A stretch of 35,308 nucleotides of DNA from Paucilactobacillus kaifaensis. Lineage in GTDB: Bacteria; Bacillota; Bacilli; Lactobacillales; Lactobacillaceae. The notes under the pieces are model-generated. The model was given only the letters and a program-made list of their open reading frames with translations, was not told the DNA's origin and searched no databases. The stretch is from NCBI RefSeq assembly GCF_005405145.1, contig NZ_BJDM01000018.1, positions 1 to 35,308 on the forward strand. The letters run 5' to 3'. Positions 30,915 through 35,308 of this stretch are shown here, piece by piece. Position 1 is the stretch's first letter, and each line of letters begins with the position of its first letter. A program made the translations under genes and the position numbers.

Positions 30915-31505
30915 CTATTGATTATCCTCATCGTCATCATCTTCGTCGTCATCGCCAAAATCTTCATCATCAGCGAGTTCTGCTAGTTGACCTTCAATAC
31001 CATCATCAGGAACGTCTTCTTCAACATCCGGATTTTCTGTGTCGTCATCATCATCAAAGTCATCATCGTCTTGATCAAAGGTATCATCATCGTCATCGCC
31101 TGTCAGATCTTGATCTTCAGGATCATCATCATCGTAGTCGATTACATCGTCATCATCACCAGCGTCAACTAAAAAGGCATTAACCTTCTTACGTTTCTTA
31201 CGTTTTGGTTGATCCTCTTCGTCTTCATGAATTGTTGCTTCATCAATTGATTCGAATGGATACCATGCCCGAAGGCCCCATGTATTGTCACCAAGGGAAA
31301 TAAAACTGCCATCGACATTTAAATCAGTATAAAACTGTGACAGGCGTTCTCTGATTTCCTCATCGCTCTTACCCAAATATTGTTGAACTTCATTCGCCAG
31401 ATCAACAAAAGCCATAGCATCACCATGTTGTGCTAAAATGGCGTGTGCGACTTCAATCATTGAAAGCTCTGATTTGTCTTGGCCCTTAAAAACTTTTAAA
31501 TCCAA
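30915..31505 (-). CDS. rpoE: RNA polymerase delta subunit
   Basis: A Gram-positive RNAP subunit that speeds recycling and alters promoter selectivity. The 196 residues comprise a folded N-terminal HARE-HTH domain (about 1-90: [18 protein letters not shown] through [15 protein letters not shown]), a basic patch (PKRKKRKK) and a disordered, strongly acidic Asp/Glu tail. I prefer TTG at 31503-31505, giving the family start (M)DLKVF, because AAGGGA is 11 bases upstream; the ATG at 31515-31517 abuts that site. It is followed by pyrG, the classic rpoE-pyrG order. Confidence 0.94.
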   Translation of the reverse strand: MDLKVFKGQDKSELSMIEVAHAILAQHGDAMAFVDLANEVQQYLGKSDEEIRERLSQFYTDLNVDGSFISLGDNTWGLRAWYPFESIDEATIHEDEEDQPKRKKRKKVNAFLVDAGDDDDVIDYDDDDPEDQDLTGDDDDDTFDQDDDDFDDDDDTENPDVEEDVPDDGIEGQLAELADDEDFGDDDEDDDDEDNQ

Positions 31506-31539
31506 ATTGGTGCACATCCCTTCAAAAAGTCTAAACTAC

Positions 31540-31568
31540 ATAATACAATGTTATGCGTTAAATTGCAA
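31540..31568 (-). promoter_or_regulatory. Promoter for rpoE
   Basis: The minus strand has TTGCAA (31563-31568), 17 nt, and TATTAT (31540-31545). The -35 lies inside the end of the upstream YwiB-family gene. Confidence 0.7.
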
Positions 31569-31970
31569 TCTTATTTGGTATTTTCCGATTAATTGCTTTT
31601 GAGCCCACAACTGATAATCAACAATTAGGTGCCCATGACCAGCATTGAAATCAATCTCTCGTAATACTCGGATTGTTCTAACCTCAAGCTTAATTAATCC
31701 ATATTCACTTTGGTAATGAGTTTCAAACGTTTGGTTGGGTCGAAATTGAAACCGAGTGCGGTTAGCAGCATTACGTGTCAAAAATATATCGCCGTTACCA
31801 TCAAATTTAAACGTTACCGGAATTTTAGTCTCGCCTTCCTGATATCTCAAGTAATACGCATCTTTAATTGACACTAACTGGCCAGTCTCATCAAAATTAA
31901 ATTGTTCTTGCTCACCATCTTGTTCAATTGTGGTTTGCAAGCTGACTTTTACTATTATCTGATTGTCGAT
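31551..31970 (-). CDS. ywiB: YwiB-family (DUF1934) beta-barrel protein, apparent ATC start
   Basis: A calycin-like small protein of unknown function, 139 residues in this reading. The only canonical start is TTG at 31938-31940, which has no ribosome site and would drop the first strand. A strong site, AAAGGGGGG (31979-31987), points eight bases on to ATC at 31968-31970; reading from there gives (M)DNQIIVKVSLQTTIEQDG, which from memory matches the family N-terminus. An in-frame TAA directly precedes the ATC, so no longer form exists. Either a near-cognate AUC start is used or a base has changed. It lies just before rpoE; B. subtilis ywiB is of the same family. Confidence 0.78.
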   Translation of the reverse strand: MDNQIIVKVSLQTTIEQDGEQEQFNFDETGQLVSIKDAYYLRYQEGETKIPVTFKFDGNGDIFLTRNAANRTRFQFRPNQTFETHYQSEYGLIKLEVRTIRVLREIDFNAGHGHLIVDYQLWAQKQLIGKYQIRLQFNA

Positions 31971-31978
31971 TTATTTCG

Positions 31979-31987
31979 CCCCCCTTT
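31979..31987 (-). promoter_or_regulatory. Ribosome binding site deciding the YwiB-family start
   Basis: AAAGGGGGG on the minus strand, eight bases before ATC. It is the only strong ribosome site near this gene. An ATG partly overlapping it (31988-31990) reads a different frame and stops after 11 codons. Confidence 0.7.
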
Positions 31988-32005
31988 CATGCTTATCTAT
32001 TTCTT

Positions 32006-32032
32006 ATTATACTAACATTTTATCAGATTATA
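32006..32032 (-). promoter_or_regulatory. Two candidate -10 elements for the YwiB-family gene
   Basis: TATAAT occurs twice on the minus strand, at 32006-32011 and 32027-32032. Neither has a good -35, so which is used is unclear. Confidence 0.4.
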
Positions 32033-32063
32033 GTGGAAATAACGCACAGATTTAGTTAGTTCT

Positions 32064-32092
32064 ATGACTTTAACCGGTCTTTTTTGTATAAT
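32064..32092 (+). promoter_or_regulatory. Promoter for lipL-HD-HAD genes
   Basis: ATGACT (32064-32069), 17 nt, TATAAT (32087-32092). It is divergent to the YwiB-family gene. Confidence 0.6.
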
Positions 32093-32129
32093 AACATCAG
32101 TATGATTTTAAAATGAAAAGAAGAGCAGC

Positions 32130-32963
32130 ATGCAAAATAAAATTAATTATCACCATATTGAAATCTTAGACCAACAATTAAAACCAAATAATAACCTCGC
32201 CTCATTTGCGTATACCAACGCATTGTTACGTCTTTTAGCACACATTGATTATCCTATTGTTCATTTTTGGACACTAGAAGATACTTTAATTTTAGGCTTA
32301 GCTGATCAGCGACTACCATACTTATCAGATGCATTGAATGAACTAAGCCAGCAACAATATCATTATTTCATTCGAAACTCTGGAGGATTAGCTGTCATCA
32401 GTAATGCTGGTATCTTGAACGTTTCTTTGTTCCTACCTCAGGTCAATGCTAAGATCACTATTGATGAATCGTATCAGGAAATGACAGATTTAATCAATGC
32501 TGCCTTTCCTGAACTCGACATTAATGCTTTTGAAATTGAGCACTCATATTGTCCCGGTAAATTTGATCTGAGTGTTAACGGTCAAAAAATTGGCGGTATG
32601 TCACAGCGGCGCAATCAAAATGGTGTGGTTATCATGCTTTATCTAAGTGTTAGCGGTGATCAATCTGCCCGAGGTAAACTAGTCGCTGATTTTTATGCCC
32701 ATGGTTTAAAACAAGCAGAAAATAAGTGGAATTTCCCTGATGTCTGGCCCCAAACCATGGTCGACCTCGATGATTTATTGAATCAGCCTCTCTCAGTATC
32801 TGCTGCTAAAACTAGAATTTTAGCAGTTTTAAAGCGCCAAGATATCACCACAGGTACACTGGATTTACAGCAAAAAATGCAGCAACCAGAATTTCAAACC
32901 TTTCTAGATTACGAAACCAGTCAAATGCAGCAACGCCAAGACAAACTAAAAGGTAGTGTTTAA
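32130..32963 (+). CDS. lipL: Lipoate/octanoate transferase, LipL-like
   Basis: A biotin/lipoate protein ligase fold, 277 residues. It has RNSGGLAVISNAGILNVSL (82-100), the acyl-binding loop, and EHSYCPGKFDLSVNGQKIGGMSQRR (137-161). The Cys at 141 matches the nucleophile of B. subtilis LipL (YwfL), which moves octanoyl or lipoyl groups from GcvH to E2 subunits; a free-lipoate ligase is less likely because of that Cys. The ribosome site is weak (AAGAAGAG). The next gene starts one base after its stop. The lipL/HD pairing recalls ywfL and ywfO in the B. subtilis ywf region. Confidence 0.85.
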   Translation: MQNKINYHHIEILDQQLKPNNNLASFAYTNALLRLLAHIDYPIVHFWTLEDTLILGLADQRLPYLSDALNELSQQQYHYFIRNSGGLAVISNAGILNVSLFLPQVNAKITIDESYQEMTDLINAAFPELDINAFEIEHSYCPGKFDLSVNGQKIGGMSQRRNQNGVVIMLYLSVSGDQSARGKLVADFYAHGLKQAENKWNFPDVWPQTMVDLDDLLNQPLSVSAAKTRILAVLKRQDITTGTLDLQQKMQQPEFQTFLDYETSQMQQRQDKLKGSV

Positions 32964-32964
32964 T

Positions 32965-34317
32965 ATGAGCTTTGCAGACGAAGAGTTAACAAAAGAAAAA
33001 GTTTTTCGTGATCCGGTCCACAACTATATTTACGTAGAAAATAAAATAATTTTAGATTTAATTAATACACCAGAATTTCAACGATTACGGCGAATCAAGC
33101 AGTTAGGCACTGCATCATTAATCTTTCATGGTGCCGAGCACACCCGTTTTGGTCATAGCCTTGGAGTTTATGAAATTACCCGGCGTATTTGCAACTTATT
33201 TCAACGCAACTATCCAACTAACCGACCGGGTGATGGCCTATGGAATGACAACCAACGACCAGTGGCATTATGTGCGGCATTATTACACGACATTGGTCAC
33301 GGCCCATATTCACATACATTCGAACATATTTTTCACACCAATCATGAACAGATTACAACTCAAATTATTACCTCACCCGAAACTAATGTAAATAAGATTC
33401 TAAGACGAGTTGCTCCAGATTTTCCAAAACAAGTTGCCAGTGTAATCAATCATACTTACAAAAACCCACAAGTTGTCCAATTAATCTCTAGCCAAATCGA
33501 TGCAGATCGAATGGACTATTTGCAACGCGATGCTTATTACACTGGTACGAATTATGGTAAATTTGATTTGGAACGTATTTTACGAGTAATGCGACCATAT
33601 CAAGGTGGCATTACCTTTGAAATTTCAGGAATGCATGCAGTTGAAGATTACATTTTGAGTCGTTTCCAAATGTACCTCCAAATTTATTTTCACCCGGTTT
33701 CTCGGGCAATGGAAGCAATTTTAGAACACTTACTTAAACGTGCTAATGTCCTCTACAAAAAAGATCAACCTGACAACAGCGTCACCCCGCACATGCTCCT
33801 ACCGTTTTTTGATCACAGTTTTACCTTGAAAGAGTATCTGGCTTTGGATGATGGTGTTTTGACTACCTATTTTGCACAATGGCGCAATTCATCGGATCAG
33901 ATCTTATCAGATTTAGCGGCTCGTTTTTTAGATCGACGACCCCTAAAATCAGTCATTTATTCGAGTAATACTGAAAAATTACTTCCCAAATTACGAGATT
34001 TAATTCAAACTGCTGGTTTCAACCAGGACTACTATACAGCAGTTAATGACAGTTACAATCTTCCTTATGACACATATAATCCTCAAGGAACTAAACCCCA
34101 GACCCAAATCGAGTTAATGCAACCGAATGGTGATCTGGTAGAGTTATCGCAGCTTAGTACACTAGTGGCAGCCGTATCAGGAAAAACATCAGGTGACCAA
34201 AGATTCTTTTTCCCTCAAGAAATGTTATCACCACACAAAAACATTGAAATATTTGATCCAATTTATACTGAATTTCAAAGCTATATCAATAATAATCACA
34301 TTATCAACCCACTTTAG
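32965..34317 (+). CDS. HD-domain phosphohydrolase (YwfO/EF1143-like dNTPase family)
   Basis: The 450 residues have an N-terminal HD metal site: H64 (RFGHSLG), H108-D109 (LLHDIGHGPYSH) and a later Asp in SQIDADRMDYLQRDAYYTG. The start FRDPVHNYIYV and this motif set match the dGTPase/dNTP triphosphohydrolase relatives such as Enterococcus EF1143; nucleotide specificity cannot be read from sequence. ATG at 32965 is one base after the lipL stop; an in-frame GTG at 32956 overlaps lipL and sits too close to AAAGGT. Translationally coupled to lipL. Confidence 0.87.
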   Translation: MSFADEELTKEKVFRDPVHNYIYVENKIILDLINTPEFQRLRRIKQLGTASLIFHGAEHTRFGHSLGVYEITRRICNLFQRNYPTNRPGDGLWNDNQRPVALCAALLHDIGHGPYSHTFEHIFHTNHEQITTQIITSPETNVNKILRRVAPDFPKQVASVINHTYKNPQVVQLISSQIDADRMDYLQRDAYYTGTNYGKFDLERILRVMRPYQGGITFEISGMHAVEDYILSRFQMYLQIYFHPVSRAMEAILEHLLKRANVLYKKDQPDNSVTPHMLLPFFDHSFTLKEYLALDDGVLTTYFAQWRNSSDQILSDLAARFLDRRPLKSVIYSSNTEKLLPKLRDLIQTAGFNQDYYTAVNDSYNLPYDTYNPQGTKPQTQIELMQPNGDLVELSQLSTLVAAVSGKTSGDQRFFFPQEMLSPHKNIEIFDPIYTEFQSYINNNHIINPL

Positions 34318-34326
34318 GAGACAAAC

Positions 34327-35145
34327 ATGGCTATTAAATTAATTGCAATTGACATTGACGGAACTTTGTTAAACGAAAAAAATGAGCTAGCTCAGCAAAC
34401 GATTGATGCAATCAAACAGGCGACCGCCCAAAATATTAAAGTTGTTCTATGTACTGGTAGACCGCTAACTGGTGCGCATCCATATTTGAAAAGATTAGGA
34501 CTTGATCAGCAAGATGATAGTTATGTTATTACTTTTAATGGTTCGCTAGCTCAGACAACCAGCGGTAATGTTCTTGTTCGGCATACACTTAATTTTGATG
34601 ACTACATTGATATTGAAGCCCTAAGTCGTAAAATTGGTGTTCATTTTCATTGTGAAACTGATCAATATATTTACACGGCCAACAAGGATCTAAGTCCATA
34701 TACCATTGGCGAAGCGTATTTAGTACGAATGCCAATTCGATATCGCGAAGTTGGCGAGATGAGTTCTGATTTATCAATTTCAAAGGGAATGATGATCGAT
34801 GATCCTTCAATTATCAGTCGCATCGAAGAAAAACAATTAATTCCAGACTCCATTAAGGATCGGTTCTACATCGTCAAAAGTGAGCCATTCTTCTTAGAAT
34901 TTATGAATAAAAATGCTAGTAAAGGGAATGCCTTAAATGACCTTAGCAAACAACTAAACTTAGTTCCTGATGAAATAATGGCATTAGGCGATCAAGGTAA
35001 CGATCTAACCATGATCAAATATGCAGGTTTAGGGGTTGCAATGGGCAACGCAACTGATGAGATTAAAGCAAATGCTGATCAAATAACCCTGACAAATGCC
35101 GAAAACGGTGTTGCGGCGGCAATTGAGAAGTACGCACTAAAATAA
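34327..35145 (+). CDS. Cof-type HAD phosphatase
   Basis: A haloacid dehalogenase-type phosphatase of 272 residues with a C2 cap, likely acting on sugar phosphates or nucleotides. Motif I is DIDGTLLN (D9 and D11), motif II CTGRP, motif III lysine in NASKGNAL, and motif [17 protein letters not shown] follows AGGAG and lies nine bases after the HD gene stop, so it closes the lipL-HD-HAD operon. The substrate is unknown; this family is large and promiscuous. Confidence 0.92.
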   Translation: MAIKLIAIDIDGTLLNEKNELAQQTIDAIKQATAQNIKVVLCTGRPLTGAHPYLKRLGLDQQDDSYVITFNGSLAQTTSGNVLVRHTLNFDDYIDIEALSRKIGVHFHCETDQYIYTANKDLSPYTIGEAYLVRMPIRYREVGEMSSDLSISKGMMIDDPSIISRIEEKQLIPDSIKDRFYIVKSEPFFLEFMNKNASKGNALNDLSKQLNLVPDEIMALGDQGNDLTMIKYAGLGVAMGNATDEIKANADQITLTNAENGVAAAIEKYALK

Positions 35146-35181
35146 AGTGTGAACCACCCGTGAGTGGAGTAGAGATCGTAT

Positions 35182-35187
35182 TATAAT
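35182..35187 (+). promoter_or_regulatory. -10 element before the structured leader
   Basis: TATAAT with no good -35 (CGTGAG at the expected position). It would start transcription near 35194 and give a leader of about 109 nt. Confidence 0.5.
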
Positions 35188-35193
35188 CTAGAC

Positions 35194-35302
35194 CCAACAA
35201 AAAATCGAAGCATACAGACAAAGGCCTGTATGTGCGATAATCCCTTTGTGGTTGTCAGATGAAATGCAATAATTCATCTGATGATTATGGAGGGATTTTT
35301 GT
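35194..35302 (+). ncRNA. Structured 5' leader, candidate cis-regulatory RNA
   Basis: Stem CATACAG/CTGTATG (35211-35217 with 35226-35232), closed below by ATCG/CGAT (35204-35207 with 35235-35238). Its loop ACAAAGG (35218-35224) is complementary to CCTTTGT (35243-35249), a pseudoknot. The overlapping AATCCCT (35239-35245) instead pairs with AGGGATT (35291-35297), which covers the ribosome site GGAGGG. Between them lies a perfect 9-bp hairpin (35255-35263 with 35273-35281). I could not match it to a riboswitch class I know. Confidence 0.62.
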
Positions 35303-35308
35303 ATGTCC
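35303..35308 (+). CDS. Start of the next gene (truncated by window edge)
   Basis: ATG TCC follows GGAGGG at eight bases. Only two codons are visible, so the product cannot be named. Confidence 0.6.

Noticed and set aside
30890-31183. A plus-strand open frame with His/Leu/Arg-rich translation opposite rpoE
   Set aside because: It is the antisense shadow of the Asp/Glu repeat codons of the delta subunit; no ribosome site and no family resemblance.
31988-31990. ATG next to the G6 run as the YwiB-family start by frameshifting
   Set aside because: Neither the zero frame nor the frame made by losing one G joins the family frame, which has a stop just before the ATC.
35194-35302. Known riboswitch classes (purine, preQ1-I, preQ1-II, THF, fluoride, TPP, T-box) or a PyrR site
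   Set aside because: None of their conserved cores is present: no T-box AGGGTGG, no purine junction sequence, no PyrR AGAGAGG loop, and the pairing order differs from preQ1-II. A covariance search would be decisive.

Overview
The window is a chromosomal, almost entirely housekeeping segment of a low-GC Firmicute, best placed in the Lactobacillaceae. Three things point there: the L-lactate dehydrogenase is of the Lactobacillus LdhL type; the leftward block pth, mfd, MOP flippase, rqcP, divIC, yabR, tilS, hpt, ftsH, hslO, dusB, lysS and then an rRNA promoter matches the Bacillus/Lactobacillus order but lacks sporulation genes; and cshA, acpS, alr and mazF lie together. I see no insertion sequence, prophage, CRISPR array, tRNA gene or integrase. 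The species cannot be fixed from sequence reading alone.

Layout. Positions 1-298 hold the promoters and leader of an rRNA operon read leftward out of the window. From 299 to 15387 a minus-strand block covers translation (lysS, dusB, tilS, pth), protein quality control (hslO, ftsH, rqcP), purine salvage (hpt), division (divIC), envelope export and transcription-coupled repair (mfd). ldh and a c-di-AMP-type CBS-ACT gene run rightward at 15622-17439 and meet mazF at a bidirectional terminator. Minus-strand genes follow: mazF, alr, acpS, cshA, murF, htpX and lemA. A low-molecular-weight phosphatase (+) and a class A sortase (-) converge and share a CTAG stop. An MFS exporter (+) then faces the minus-strand set rpmE2, murA, pyrG, rpoE and a YwiB-family gene. 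The right end (+) holds a LipL-like transferase, an HD phosphohydrolase and a Cof-type HAD phosphatase, then a structured leader before a gene that starts 6 nt from the window edge.

How it fits together. Cell-wall synthesis and surface display recur (alr, murF, murA, divIC, MOP flippase, srtA), as does proteolysis (ftsH, htpX with lemA, hslO). Most minus-strand genes are close-packed and have recognisable promoters at internal breaks, so the long blocks look like overlapping transcription units.

Most interesting non-coding and start-site signals: (1) a structured RNA leader at 35194-35302 with two mutually exclusive pairings, one of which hides the ribosome binding site; (2) an intrinsic terminator for srtA buried in the catalytic-Asp codons of the opposite-strand phosphatase gene; (3) a complete CTP-sensing (G-stuttering) attenuator before pyrG, with an extra 5' hairpin; (4) a YwiB-family gene whose ribosome binding site points to an ATC start codon; (5) MurA with Asp in place of the fosfomycin-target Cys; (6) mazF without an antitoxin; (7) a small ORF overlapping the murF start by ATGA. 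No new multi-gene system was recognised; item 1 is the best candidate for something undescribed.
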